Below are positions 25,620 through 33,722 of a DNA stretch of 64,000 nucleotides, in pieces. The stretch is from positions 1,240,001 through 1,304,000 of the forward strand of contig CP002084.1 of NCBI GenBank assembly GCA_000143165.1, in the 5' to 3' direction. Within the stretch, counting starts at the first letter, position 1. Every line of letters starts with the position of its first letter. This stretch comes from Dehalogenimonas lykanthroporepellens BL-DC-9 (GTDB taxonomy: Bacteria; Chloroflexota; Dehalococcoidia; Dehalococcoidales; Dehalococcoidaceae). The notes beneath the pieces are model-generated. The model searched no databases. It was not told the DNA's origin and saw only the letters and a program-made list of their open reading frames with translations. Both the position numbers and the translations under genes were made by a program.

Positions 25620-25746
25620 TATTCCCCGGCCGTAAGGACAGGTTGAAAAACGACACCAGGTACGGGTTGAATCTCTACCAATGCCGGCACCACCGGGCAG
25701 TTGCGGTGTTAATATCAAGCAGTATTCTTCCACTGCATAGAGTGTT

Positions 25747-25914
25747 ATGAATTGCCGCCATGAAAAATACATCCTCCTGACCCTGCTGATACTGGTACCG
25801 GTGGTACCGGGCGCCGGCTGTACCGTCGGCTCCGGCCTCACTATCAATTCCCAGGAACCGAATACGGCGAACAGGATAAACAGCGGGATATATTGCCTGG
25901 TTTTCTTTCCTTAG
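25747..25914 (+). CDS. possible truncated lipoprotein gene
   Basis: This 55-residue frame encodes a lipoprotein-type signal (MNCRHEKYILLTLLILVPVV, then PGAGC at about residue 25) and a short polar stretch (TVGSGLTINSQEPNT) before the frame ends. It looks like the 5' stub of a longer lipoprotein gene. No ribosome site is obvious. Nothing else is supported between 25620 and 26012. Confidence 0.3.
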   Translation: MNCRHEKYILLTLLILVPVVPGAGCTVGSGLTINSQEPNTANRINSGIYCLVFFP

Positions 25915-26012
25915 TTATAATCAACGTTAAGACTCTACTATCCTGGTCGCCTCGATTGATACATATCGGCTATCATCAGCATTCAAAAATTGTACCGTCA
26001 AGTTCCATCGCC

Positions 26013-28721
26013 CTAACACTTCGTAAACCCACACCCAGGACAGATGAAGCACCCTTCCTGGTATACCAGGATACTGCCGCATTCGACACACTGGCCGGCG
26101 ATATTCTTGGCCAGGCCCATATCGGTGACCACTTTCTTTTCACCATGACCGTTGCCATTACCGTTTCCGTTGCCCGGCGTGCCGTTTTCCAGGAAATGTT
26201 CCAACACACTGGCGATGGCGTCAGCGCAGGACAGCACGCTCTTGCCGCCGTCCCAGGCGATGGACGGACAGCGGATGCCTTTGAGCTGTTTGGCCACCGA
26301 TGACGGCGCCACGCCGGAGCGCAGTGACAGCGAGGCCAGCCGGCAGGTGCTTTCCAGCTGGGCGGCGGCGCAACCGCCGGTCTTGCCCAGGTGAGAGAAG
26401 ACTTCACAGACGCCGGTTTCATCGGAGTTGACGGTGATATAAAGCGTACCGCAACCGGTGTTGACCTTCTCGGTGAAGCCGTTGGTTACCTTGGAACGCT
26501 TGCGCGGACCGGCCGGTTTGGGCGCCGGGGCGGGAACCGGAGTCTCGGCTTTAGCCGGTTCAGCCTTGCCGGTGGACATGGGCTGGTCGGCCTTACAGCC
26601 GTCTCGATAGATGGTGATGCCCTTGAGCTTCTCGTCGTAGGCCATCAGATAGACCTCCTCGACATGAGCCACAGTGGCATCCGCCGGGAAGTTGACCGTC
26701 TTGGAAACGGCGTTGTCGGTGTATTTCTGAAAAGCCGCCTGCATCTTGACATGGCCTTCCGGGGTGATGCTGTGAGCGGTGACGAAGAGCTTTTTAACCT
26801 CTTCCGGCACTTCCTTCATATCTTCCAGATGAGCGCCTTCCGCCAGCTTCTTCATGAGTTCCTCGGAGTAGAAACCCCCGGAACGGGCGGCCTCGGCGAA
26901 GTAGGGATTGACCTCTATCATGCGGGTGCCGTCCATGATATTGCGGGTGAAGCACAGCGCGAAATGAGGCTCGATGCCGGAGGAACAGCCGGCGATGATG
27001 GACAGCGTACCGGTGGGAGCGATGGTGGTGCAGGAAGCGTTGCGCATCTTCACCTGGCCGTCGTACTTACTGCCTTCGTAAGCCGGGAAGACGCCTCGCT
27101 CATCCGCCAGCGCTGAGGAGGCGCGGTGAGATTCGGCCTGGATGAATCCCATGACCTCTTCGCCGACACGCAGTGCTTCCGGCGAATTGTAGGGCACGCC
27201 CAGAGCGATGAGCATGTCGGCAAAGCCCATGACGCCCAGGCCGATCTTGCGGGTGCGCCGGGTCTGCTCGGCAATCTGCTCCAGGGGAAACTTGTTGACG
27301 TCGATGACATCGTCCAGGAAACGAACGGCGGTGCGGACGGTGTAACGCAGTTTGTCATAGTCTACCTGCTTTTTGCCGTTGCCCTTGACCATCTTCGACA
27401 GGTTGACGGAACCCAGGTTGCAGGACTCGTACGGCAGAAGGGGCTGTTCGCCGCAGGGATTGGTGGATTCTATCCGGCCCAGTTTCGGCGTGGGGTTCTC
27501 GGCGTTGATGCGGTCGATGAAGACGATGCCGGGGTCGCCCGTCTTCCAGGCCAGCTGGACTATCTGGTCGAAGATGGCCCGCGCCCGGCGGCGGCCGGCA
27601 ACCTCGCCGTTCTGAGGGTTGATAAGCTCGTACTCCTCATCCGCCCGGGCGGCTTCCATGAACTTGTCGGTAATGGCGACCGACAGGTTGAAGTTAGTCA
27701 GGACGCCCGCCTGCTGTTTGGCGGTGATGAAGTGCTCGATATCCGGGTGGTCGATGGACAGGATGGCCATGTTGGCGCCGCGGCGGGTGCCGCCCTGCTT
27801 GATGACGTCGGTGGCCACATCGAAGGCCCGCATGAAGCTGACCGGGCCGGAAGCGACGCCGCCGGTGGTGCCGACGCGGTCGGATTCCGGCCGCAGGCGG
27901 GAGAAGGAAAAGCCGGTGCCGCCGCCGGACTTGTGAATCATGGCGGTGTGCTTGACGGCGTCGAAGATACTTTCGATGGAGTCATCGATGGGCAGCACGA
28001 AGCAGGCAGACAGCTGACCCAGCTCCCGGCCGGCGTTCATCAGCGTCGGCGAGTTGGGCAGGAACTCCAGCCGGGCCATCAGGCCGTAAAACTCGTTCTC
28101 AACATTACGGACATTACATTTAGGGTCATAGATGAGCTCGGCGGCGGCCACGGTGCGGGCTACCCGGCGAAGCATATCCTCCGGGGCCTCGATGGCCTGG
28201 CCCTGTTTGTCTTTTTTCAAATAGCGCTTGTTGAGCACCGCCAGGGCATTGTCGGAAAAAGCGACTTTCTCCGGCGCGGCGGCGCGGGCGGTTTTGCTGG
28301 TTTCAGGGGTAGCGCTTACGGTCATTTTTTTCTCCTTTTTGGCAGGTTTGGGGGTGGGTAGTACTTCGGCCGGTTCGGAAACAACGGGTGCCGACCTTTC
28401 GATAGGCTCAGAGGTAACGGCACCTGATACTGCGAATTCGGCCGGTTCGGAATCACCGGTAGTGCGGGTATCGTCGATGATGTCCTTGACCATGGCCTCG
28501 ATTTCATTTTCGGTGGCGGCGATGGGTTGCCTGGCCCCGGCGGGCATGAAGGCTTCCATGCCGGGCAGAGAGACCGGCTTCTCCAGCCGGTCGATGACCC
28601 GGGCGGTGATTTCCTCCACCCGGTCCCGTTCGGACATGCCCATGGCCGAAGCCTGGTTGAAGATTATCTGGGCGATACGGTTTTTATCTACGATCGGCTT
28701 ACCTGACGGTTGCGGTGCCAT
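26013..28721 (-). CDS. nrdJ: adenosylcobalamin-dependent (class II) ribonucleotide reductase
   Basis: The 902-residue enzyme reduces ribonucleotides to deoxyribonucleotides using B12 radical chemistry and needs no oxygen. After an extended N-terminal part (residues 1-145, Pro/Ala/Glu-rich with a helical start) come 'FLPNSPTLMNAGRE', 'LSACFVLPIDDS' (substrate Cys), 'RRGANMAILSIDHPDI', 'NPCGEQPLLPYESCNLGS' (radical Cys and Glu) and 'TTIAPTGTLSIIAGCSSGIEP'. The C-terminal TSCPD region ('GKTGGCAAAQLE') and a Cys4 zinc site ('CVECG', 'CPGCGFTKC') are present. Its start overlaps nrdR by 23 bases. Control is expected through NrdR boxes at 29372-29418. Confidence 0.95.
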   Translation of the reverse strand: MAPQPSGKPIVDKNRIAQIIFNQASAMGMSERDRVEEITARVIDRLEKPVSLPGMEAFMPAGARQPIAATENEIEAMVKDIIDDTRTTGDSEPAEFAVSGAVTSEPIERSAPVVSEPAEVLPTPKPAKKEKKMTVSATPETSKTARAAAPEKVAFSDNALAVLNKRYLKKDKQGQAIEAPEDMLRRVARTVAAAELIYDPKCNVRNVENEFYGLMARLEFLPNSPTLMNAGRELGQLSACFVLPIDDSIESIFDAVKHTAMIHKSGGGTGFSFSRLRPESDRVGTTGGVASGPVSFMRAFDVATDVIKQGGTRRGANMAILSIDHPDIEHFITAKQQAGVLTNFNLSVAITDKFMEAARADEEYELINPQNGEVAGRRRARAIFDQIVQLAWKTGDPGIVFIDRINAENPTPKLGRIESTNPCGEQPLLPYESCNLGSVNLSKMVKGNGKKQVDYDKLRYTVRTAVRFLDDVIDVNKFPLEQIAEQTRRTRKIGLGVMGFADMLIALGVPYNSPEALRVGEEVMGFIQAESHRASSALADERGVFPAYEGSKYDGQVKMRNASCTTIAPTGTLSIIAGCSSGIEPHFALCFTRNIMDGTRMIEVNPYFAEAARSGGFYSEELMKKLAEGAHLEDMKEVPEEVKKLFVTAHSITPEGHVKMQAAFQKYTDNAVSKTVNFPADATVAHVEEVYLMAYDEKLKGITIYRDGCKADQPMSTGKAEPAKAETPVPAPAPKPAGPRKRSKVTNGFTEKVNTGCGTLYITVNSDETGVCEVFSHLGKTGGCAAAQLESTCRLASLSLRSGVAPSSVAKQLKGIRCPSIAWDGGKSVLSCADAIASVLEHFLENGTPGNGNGNGNGHGEKKVVTDMGLAKNIAGQCVECGSILVYQEGCFICPGCGFTKC

Positions 28722-29244
28722 GGCCTTTACTCCGTTGTTTATTTTTTAATTTTTCCGGTTCCAGCAGGAGCGGCAGTTGGGAATGCGGGTCGGTCTCCGG
28801 ACGGTCTATCAGTTTGTCCACTATCTCCTTGAACTCGGTAACATCGGTAAACTTGCGGTAGACCGAGGCAAAGCGGATATAGGCGATGTTGTCGGTGGTC
28901 TTCAGTTTTTCCATCACCTTGTCGCCGACCGCCGATGAGGCTATCTCCGCCCGGCCGGTTTCGATGAGTTCAGCCTCTATCTCGTCAGCCAGCCGGTCCA
29001 CCGTACCCACCGGCAGAGGCCGTTTCTCCAGCGCCTTGTGCAGTCCGCCCAACAGTTTGTCCTTGCTCCATTCCTCCCGGCGGCCGTCCTTCTTTATTAC
29101 ATAGACCGCCGTCGGCTGAATACGTTCATAGGTAGTGAAGCGGTAGCCGCACTCCAGGCACTCCCGACGGCGACGGATGCCGTCTTCCACATCACGGGAA
29201 TCGACCACCTTGAGTTCGTTCTGCCGACAGTTGGGACAATACAT
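28699..29244 (-). CDS. nrdR: transcriptional repressor NrdR
   Basis: The 181-residue protein has the N-terminal zinc ribbon 'MYCPNCRQNELKVVDSRDV' with the second pair in 'RRRECLECGYRFTTYERI', and an ATP-cone ('VIKKDGRREEWSKDKLLGGL', 'AYIRFASVYRKFTD'). NrdR senses dATP/ATP and represses ribonucleotide reductase genes by binding paired NrdR boxes. It is about 25 residues longer than usual because of a C-terminal extension that overlaps the nrdJ start. As the first gene of the operon it probably regulates itself and nrdJ. Confidence 0.95.
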   Translation of the reverse strand: MYCPNCRQNELKVVDSRDVEDGIRRRRECLECGYRFTTYERIQPTAVYVIKKDGRREEWSKDKLLGGLHKALEKRPLPVGTVDRLADEIEAELIETGRAEIASSAVGDKVMEKLKTTDNIAYIRFASVYRKFTDVTEFKEIVDKLIDRPETDPHSQLPLLLEPEKLKNKQRSKGHGTATVR

Positions 29245-29371
29245 ACGCCTAAATCACAATTCTCACGCACCAAATAACAGTTACTAATTTCTAATATTCA
29301 ATGTTCAAGACTTTTCGCTCTTAGCTGTTACTGGAGAGTCATATATCCGTTGTTAGATTTTGTTACTGCAA

Positions 29372-29425
29372 ACACTATCTATTGTGTCGCCCGTATAAGG
29401 TACCACTAGATATTGTGTCTGTCAA
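29372..29425 (-). promoter_or_regulatory. paired NrdR boxes and promoter of nrdR-nrdJ
   Basis: ACACTATCTATTGTGT (29372-29387) and CCACTAGATATTGTGT (29403-29418) match the NrdR-box pattern ACACwATATaTwGTGT; their centres are 31 bp apart, three helical turns. On the minus strand TTGACA (29420-29425) lies next to the second box and the weak -10 TACCTT (29397-29402) follows after 17 bp, so the second box fills the -35/-10 spacer. No other gene is in 29245-29583. Confidence 0.85.
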
Positions 29426-29583
29426 TAGGTAAAAAGTTACGGTTGAACGCGGCCGGAAAAAGAATTTTTCCGGCGGAGCGGGCCGGCGCGGGCGAAATAA
29501 ACGCTATTCCACCACCGGCCAGTTAAATCATCATTACTTATCGGCAAGCTGTATAAGTAATTAATAACGGTACTAATCAACGG

Positions 29584-29613
29584 TTGACAGTTCTAAAACT
29601 GCAGTGCTACAAT
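29584..29613 (+). promoter_or_regulatory. promoter of the cytochrome-hydrogenase leader
   Basis: TTGACA (29584-29589), 18-bp spacer, TACAAT (29608-29613). The start codon of the first gene is ~240 bases downstream, leaving a long structured leader. Confidence 0.75.
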
Positions 29614-29617
29614 CTCA

Positions 29618-29819
29618 CCGAATTCGCGTGGTGCGAAATCTCTTCGAGTTGCGGTGTCTACCATCAGGTAAGATCAGGATACCGGAACCGGAAAGCCGCC
29701 AGGCTTCGAGGGTGTAGGGTGGAAACGCCGACACCTCCCGCCAGGAAAGGAGAGTTGAGCCATGCCAAAAGTTATATATTCAAGGGATGCTTCAAGCTGA
29801 GGCGTCCCTTCTTTATTTT
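29618..29819 (+). ncRNA. candidate cobalamin-type riboswitch leader ahead of cytochrome c and hupSLD
   Basis: The leader contains GAATT (29620-29624), GGTGCGAAATC (29630-29640) and GGTAAGATCAGGATACC (29667-29683), which resemble, in order, the conserved blocks of cobalamin riboswitches (GAATT, GGTGxxAATCC, GTAAGTCAGGATACC). The CACTG block is not recognisable (GCGGTGTC instead). Two further hairpins follow, AAGCC-GCCA-GGCTT (29693-29706) and a stem with a GAAA tetraloop (29711-29735), then a terminator. The T-box-like AGGGTGG at 29716-29722 lacks the ACCGCG continuation. The class is tentative; a structured, attenuating leader is well supported. Confidence 0.5.
29782..29819 (+). terminator. 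intrinsic terminator (attenuator) inside the hydrogenase leader
   Basis: AAGGGATGC and GGCGTCCCTT pair over 9 bp (one G-T), followed by CTTTATTTT. It lies 38 bases upstream of the first start codon, so transcription of the operon must pass it. Confidence 0.75.
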
Positions 29820-29856
29820 CAAAAACAAACGAGACACAGCAAGGAGAGGTGAATTA

Positions 29857-30441
29857 ATGAAACACAGAAAAGCCCTGTACGTGGTTTTCGCCTGTCTGTT
29901 GGTGTTAACGCTGGTTCTGAGTGCCTGCACCCAGGATACCGACACACCGCCGACGACAACTGCCCCACCGACCGGCAACGAAGAGGCGCTCCTGCCTACC
30001 GTTGACGGTATCGACGCCCAATTGGTGTATGCCAGCCAGTGCGCCTCCTGCCACGGCAACGACCGCCGCGGCGGTGTCGGCCCCGGCCTGACCAAGGATA
30101 TATCCATCGCCTATCTCAGCCAGTGGGTTCCGGTTCACCGCACCGGCGTCACTCTGGATCCACGGCTGACCAATTCACTCATCAACTGGCTGAAACTCAA
30201 TTCCACCCCTTCCACGGCCCCGCAACCGACCGACGCCAAGTTTATTTACGCTCTCAACTGCTCCATCTGTCATGGCGCTGAGCGTAGCGGCGGCATCGGC
30301 GGCCCGGATATCAAGCCTATCAATCTGGAACGGATGACCGAGGGCTTCCTGGCGGTCTTCCTCCAGGGCCATTACAAGGGAGTCGACCTGGTTCAGGATC
30401 AGCGGGACGCCCTGGCGGAATGGCTGAAAGCCACGCCGTAA
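29857..30441 (+). CDS. dihaem cytochrome c lipoprotein of the hydrogenase operon
   Basis: ATG 29857 follows AAGGAGAGGTG. The 194-residue protein has a lipoprotein signal ending 'LVLSACTQDT' (Cys at about residue 23), a Thr/Pro linker, and two class I-like haem sites: 'CASCHGNDRRGG' and 'CSICHGAERSGG', each in a ~70-residue unit ending in a Trp-Leu helix. It is the first gene of the operon with hupS, hupL and hupD. Its likely role is to accept electrons from the periplasmic hydrogenase, and through its lipid anchor it could also keep the complex at the membrane. Axial Met ligands are not obvious in the first unit. Confidence 0.85.
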   Translation: MKHRKALYVVFACLLVLTLVLSACTQDTDTPPTTTAPPTGNEEALLPTVDGIDAQLVYASQCASCHGNDRRGGVGPGLTKDISIAYLSQWVPVHRTGVTLDPRLTNSLINWLKLNSTPSTAPQPTDAKFIYALNCSICHGAERSGGIGGPDIKPINLERMTEGFLAVFLQGHYKGVDLVQDQRDALAEWLKATP

Positions 30442-30498
30442 TCGGATAAGCATCGAATAATCAAGGAACGACCGTTCCTGAGTCTATAAGGAGATAAA

Positions 30499-31467
30499 AT
30501 GGATATTGCGAGCCTGAGAAAACCAGAACTCACCCGTCGTGACTTCATGAAAGTCGCCGGTATGACGGCCGCCTACTTCGGCCTGAGCCAGGCGCTGACA
30601 CCACAGATAGTCCAGGCGCTGGAAGAAAACAACGGCAAGGCGGCCGTTATCTGGCTGGAAGGCCAGAGTTGTACCGGCTGTACCGAGTCCTTCCTCAACA
30701 ACCTGGAACCGACCGCCTCCTCCATACTGCTGGATACCATCTCGCTGAGATACCATGAAACCGCCATGGCCGCTTCCGGTCACCAGGCCGAGACGGCGCT
30801 GGAAGAAACCATCGCCGAGGGCGGCTATGTTCTGGTCATCGAGGGTTCCATCCCGCTGGCCGAAGACGGCGCCTTCTGCACCGTGGCCGGCCGGAAGTTT
30901 ACCGACATCGTCCGCGATACCGCCAGGAACGCCGCCGCCATCATCTGCGTCGGCTCCTGTGCCACCTACGGCGGCATCCCCCGCTCCGGCCCGACCGATG
31001 CCGTCGGCTACCTCTTCAGGGGCAAGGAACTGCATCATTACTTCGACGATGTTGGTCCCAAACCGGTCATCAATCTGCCGACCTGCCCGGTGCACAACGA
31101 GCGCCTGACCGCTACCATCGTCCACTACCTGACCTTCGGCACCGTGCCGGAGCTGGACCAGTACAACCGGCCGTACGCCTTCTACGGCAAGATTCAGCAT
31201 GACAACTGCACCCGCCGCGGTAACTATGAAACCGGGCGCTTCGTCACCGACTTCGGCGACCCCAACCAGCACGGCTACTGCCTGATACTGAAGGGTTGTA
31301 AAGGCCCCATCGCCAGACAGGATTGCTGGAATCGCAAGTGGAACAACCGCGGCAACTACTGCATTGACGCCGGTCATCCCTGTGTCGCCTGTTCCGAACC
31401 GGACTTCTACGAAGACACCAGTCCTCTCTACGCCCATGATTACGATTTCGGACTGCCGCCGCTTTAA
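30499..31467 (+). CDS. hupS: [NiFe] uptake hydrogenase small subunit
   Basis: The 322-residue protein has AAGGAG before ATG 30499 and a Tat signal with 'TRRDFMKVAGMTAAYFGL'. Cys ligands for three FeS clusters are visible: 'EGQSCTGCTES', 'CVGSCATYGGIPR', 'NLPTCPVHN', then 'HDNCTRR', 'GCKGPIARQDCW' and 'GHPCVACSEPDFYED'. It passes electrons from the NiFe site to the surface. The protein ends soon after the last cluster and lacks the C-terminal membrane helix that anchors many uptake hydrogenases. HupL has no signal of its own, so it would be exported with HupS. Confidence 0.95.
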   Translation: MDIASLRKPELTRRDFMKVAGMTAAYFGLSQALTPQIVQALEENNGKAAVIWLEGQSCTGCTESFLNNLEPTASSILLDTISLRYHETAMAASGHQAETALEETIAEGGYVLVIEGSIPLAEDGAFCTVAGRKFTDIVRDTARNAAAIICVGSCATYGGIPRSGPTDAVGYLFRGKELHHYFDDVGPKPVINLPTCPVHNERLTATIVHYLTFGTVPELDQYNRPYAFYGKIQHDNCTRRGNYETGRFVTDFGDPNQHGYCLILKGCKGPIARQDCWNRKWNNRGNYCIDAGHPCVACSEPDFYEDTSPLYAHDYDFGLPPL

Positions 31468-31526
31468 TGCCGGCCGACCATAAGAGGACGGATACCCAAC
31501 GCTAATTAAGGGAAAGGTAAACAGAT

Positions 31527-33137
31527 ATGACACGAATAGTCGTTGATCCATTAACCAGAATCGAAGGCCACCTCCGGATAGAGGTGGAGGTGGAGAACGG
31601 CGTCATCACCGATGCCTGGTCCGCCGGTACCATGGCCCGTGGCTGGGAGAAGATTCTCCAGGGGCGCGACCCGTGGGACGCTCCTTATGTCACCAGCCGT
31701 GTCTGCGGCGTATGTGAGGGCGTTCACACCATCGCCTCCAACCAGGCGATTGAAGACGCCTTCGGCATCGAACTGACCGAAGCCGGACGGTTGATGCGCA
31801 ATCTGTTCTCCGCCGGCTACTACGTCCATGACCATTTCATCCATTTCTATGTGCTGTCGGCACTGGACTTCCTGGATATCATGGCCATCGCCTCTTACGA
31901 AGGCAGTGATCCGGGATTACTAGCCGTTAAGAGCAAGATCGTCGGGCTGGTCTCTGCCGGGGACACTTCGCCCTTTACTCCTCGCTACACCCCCGATGAG
32001 TTTTCAGTCAATGATCCCGAAACCGTCACCACGCTGGTTTCGCATTACCTCAAGGCGATAGAACTCAAGGCCAAATCCCAGAAGATGTTGTCCTACCTGA
32101 CCGGCATCCAGCCCCATCCCAATGCCCTGATGCCGGGCGGCTGTACCGCCACCCCCAGCGTCGAAGTACTGCAGGATCTCAGGAAGCTGTGGCAGGAGCA
32201 GGCGGACTTCGTCAACAACGTCTATGTTCCCGACGTCATGGCGGTAGGTTACGGTCCGCTGTTGCCGCTGGCCGCCTCCGGTTTCGGTGCCACCAACGGC
32301 AACTACCTGGCCTTCCCGATGTTGCCGCAGGGCGGTTCGGCCTCGGCGGGAGATATCTCCTTCGGCGGCTCCAATCCGATGTTCCGGGGCGGCGTGGTCA
32401 AGGCCAACGGCGAACGGGCTTCCCGCACCGACATCAGCAACCTGACGGTCGAAGATGTCGATTACAGCCAGATAACCGAATCGGTTACCTACTCATGGTA
32501 CGATTACCCGGCCGGGGTGGACGCGTTGCATCCTTCCGAGGGCGTCACCGATTTCAACCTCCAGAAGCAGGACGCCTATTCCTTCCTCAAGGCGCCGCGC
32601 TACAATGCAGAGACGATGGAAGTCGGCCCGCTGGCCCGCGGCATGGTCAACCAGTTCCCCGAACTGGTGGATTTCTTCAACGCCGGCGGCCGCGAGGGCG
32701 TGGTTGCCCGCCACCTGTCCCGCGCCGTCATCTCCAAACAAATCATCAACGACGGGCTGGCCTGGATAGACCGACTCATCGAAATGCGACTGGCCGGCCC
32801 GCTGGTGGGCATGAACGAGAAGCCGGTGCCCAAGACCGGCCGCGGCATGGGCGTCTGGGACGCGCCGCGCGGCGCCTTGGGTCACTGGATAGAGGTAGAC
32901 AACTGGCGCATCAAGAATTATCAGATGGTAGTGCCCTCAACCTGGAACGCCGGCCCGCGGGACGAGAATGGCGTCAAGGGGCCGTACGAGCAGGCGCTCA
33001 TCGGCGCCCCGGTGCCCGACCTGGACAACCCGATCAATGTGGTACGCATCATCCGGTCGTTCGACCCCTGCATCGCTTGCGCGGTGCATCTCATCGACCC
33101 GCATACCAACCAGCGCAAAGTGGTCAAGGTCGCCTGA
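31527..33137 (+). CDS. hupL: [NiFe] uptake hydrogenase large subunit
   Basis: The 536-residue protein holds the NiFe(CN)2CO centre. The N-terminal L1 motif 'RIEGHLRIEVEVENG' and 'SRVCGVCEGVHTIAS' (first Cys pair), and the C-terminal 'RSFDPCIACAVHL' (second Cys pair, DPCxxC with H) are all present. The residues after that His (IDPHTNQRKVVKVA) would be the peptide cut by the protease encoded downstream. 'HWIEVDNWRIKNYQMV' is the typical L3-L4 segment. H2 oxidation outside the cell feeds electrons into respiration. Confidence 0.96.
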   Translation: MTRIVVDPLTRIEGHLRIEVEVENGVITDAWSAGTMARGWEKILQGRDPWDAPYVTSRVCGVCEGVHTIASNQAIEDAFGIELTEAGRLMRNLFSAGYYVHDHFIHFYVLSALDFLDIMAIASYEGSDPGLLAVKSKIVGLVSAGDTSPFTPRYTPDEFSVNDPETVTTLVSHYLKAIELKAKSQKMLSYLTGIQPHPNALMPGGCTATPSVEVLQDLRKLWQEQADFVNNVYVPDVMAVGYGPLLPLAASGFGATNGNYLAFPMLPQGGSASAGDISFGGSNPMFRGGVVKANGERASRTDISNLTVEDVDYSQITESVTYSWYDYPAGVDALHPSEGVTDFNLQKQDAYSFLKAPRYNAETMEVGPLARGMVNQFPELVDFFNAGGREGVVARHLSRAVISKQIINDGLAWIDRLIEMRLAGPLVGMNEKPVPKTGRGMGVWDAPRGALGHWIEVDNWRIKNYQMVVPSTWNAGPRDENGVKGPYEQALIGAPVPDLDNPINVVRIIRSFDPCIACAVHLIDPHTNQRKVVKVA

Positions 33138-33159
33138 GAACAATAATTTCAGTCCCCCC

Positions 33160-33193
33160 GGAAAAGCGGCAGAGTATTCTGCCGCTTTTCCTT
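33160..33193 (+). terminator. 14-bp perfect hairpin between hupL and hupD
   Basis: GGAAAAGCGGCAGA pairs exactly with TCTGCCGCTTTTCC, GTAT loop. Only TT follows before CG, so it may act as a partial terminator or an mRNA-stabilising element that lowers hupD relative to hupSL. Confidence 0.55.
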
Positions 33194-33218
33194 CGTTACA
33201 GATAAACAGGCGGTATAA

Positions 33219-33722
33219 ATGACGGAAGAGAACACCGGGGACAACCCGGTCACCCTGATACTGGGCGTCGGCAATGTTGCCCTGGCCGATGAAGCCTTCG
33301 GACCGCAGGTGGTGCGGCGGCTGAGAGAATACCGTTTTCCAGAGCACGTCCGGATGCATGACGGCGCCGTGGCCGGCTTCGACCTTCTGGGCTATCTGGA
33401 AGGGGTGGAACGGCTGGTCATCGTGGACGTAATGAAGATGGAGCTGGAGCCGGGAGACATCGGCTGGCTGGACCTGGACGACGAACTGAAAGCGTCAGGC
33501 CGGATAGAAATGTCGTTCCATCAGGTGGGTATCCTGGAGCTGTTGCAGATTGCCGAACTCATCGGCCACAAGCCGCAGGTACATTTCCTGGTCACCCGGC
33601 CGGTGAAGGTGGAGTGGAGTTTCGAGATGACGCCGCCGGTACGGCAGGCAGTGGATAAAGCGGTCAGCTACCTGGTTGAAAAATTCCACGGTCTGCCGTC
33701 CGGTGACGATACAAATACCTAA
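33219..33722 (+). CDS. hupD: hydrogenase maturation protease
   Basis: The 167-residue protein has the HyaD/HybD fold: 'LILGVGNVALADEAFGPQVV' (nickel-binding Glu), 'DGAVAGFDLLGYLEGVERLV' and 'VDVMKMELEPGDIGWL' (Asp), 'MSFHQVGILELLQIAELIG' (His). It removes the C-terminal peptide of the large subunit after nickel insertion. It follows hupL by 81 bases that contain a strong hairpin, and overlaps the convergent SDR gene by four bases. Confidence 0.93.
   Translation: MTEENTGDNPVTLILGVGNVALADEAFGPQVVRRLREYRFPEHVRMHDGAVAGFDLLGYLEGVERLVIVDVMKMELEPGDIGWLDLDDELKASGRIEMSFHQVGILELLQIAELIGHKPQVHFLVTRPVKVEWSFEMTPPVRQAVDKAVSYLVEKFHGLPSGDDTNT

Noticed and set aside
26391-28361. Long plus-strand frames opposite nrdJ
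   Set aside because: They are GC-rich antisense frames of a well-defined gene with no ribosome sites or families; the same applies to long antisense frames over metG, hupSL, dnaJ and clpB.
29716-29735. T-box-like AGGGTGG in the hydrogenase leader
   Set aside because: The expected ACCGCG continuation is absent (AAACGCCG instead), the segment forms a local GAAA hairpin, and no amino-acid gene follows.
29584-29856. Coding extension upstream of the cytochrome c start
   Set aside because: The region is the leader RNA with a terminator; ATG 29857 has the ribosome site and the lipoprotein signal.
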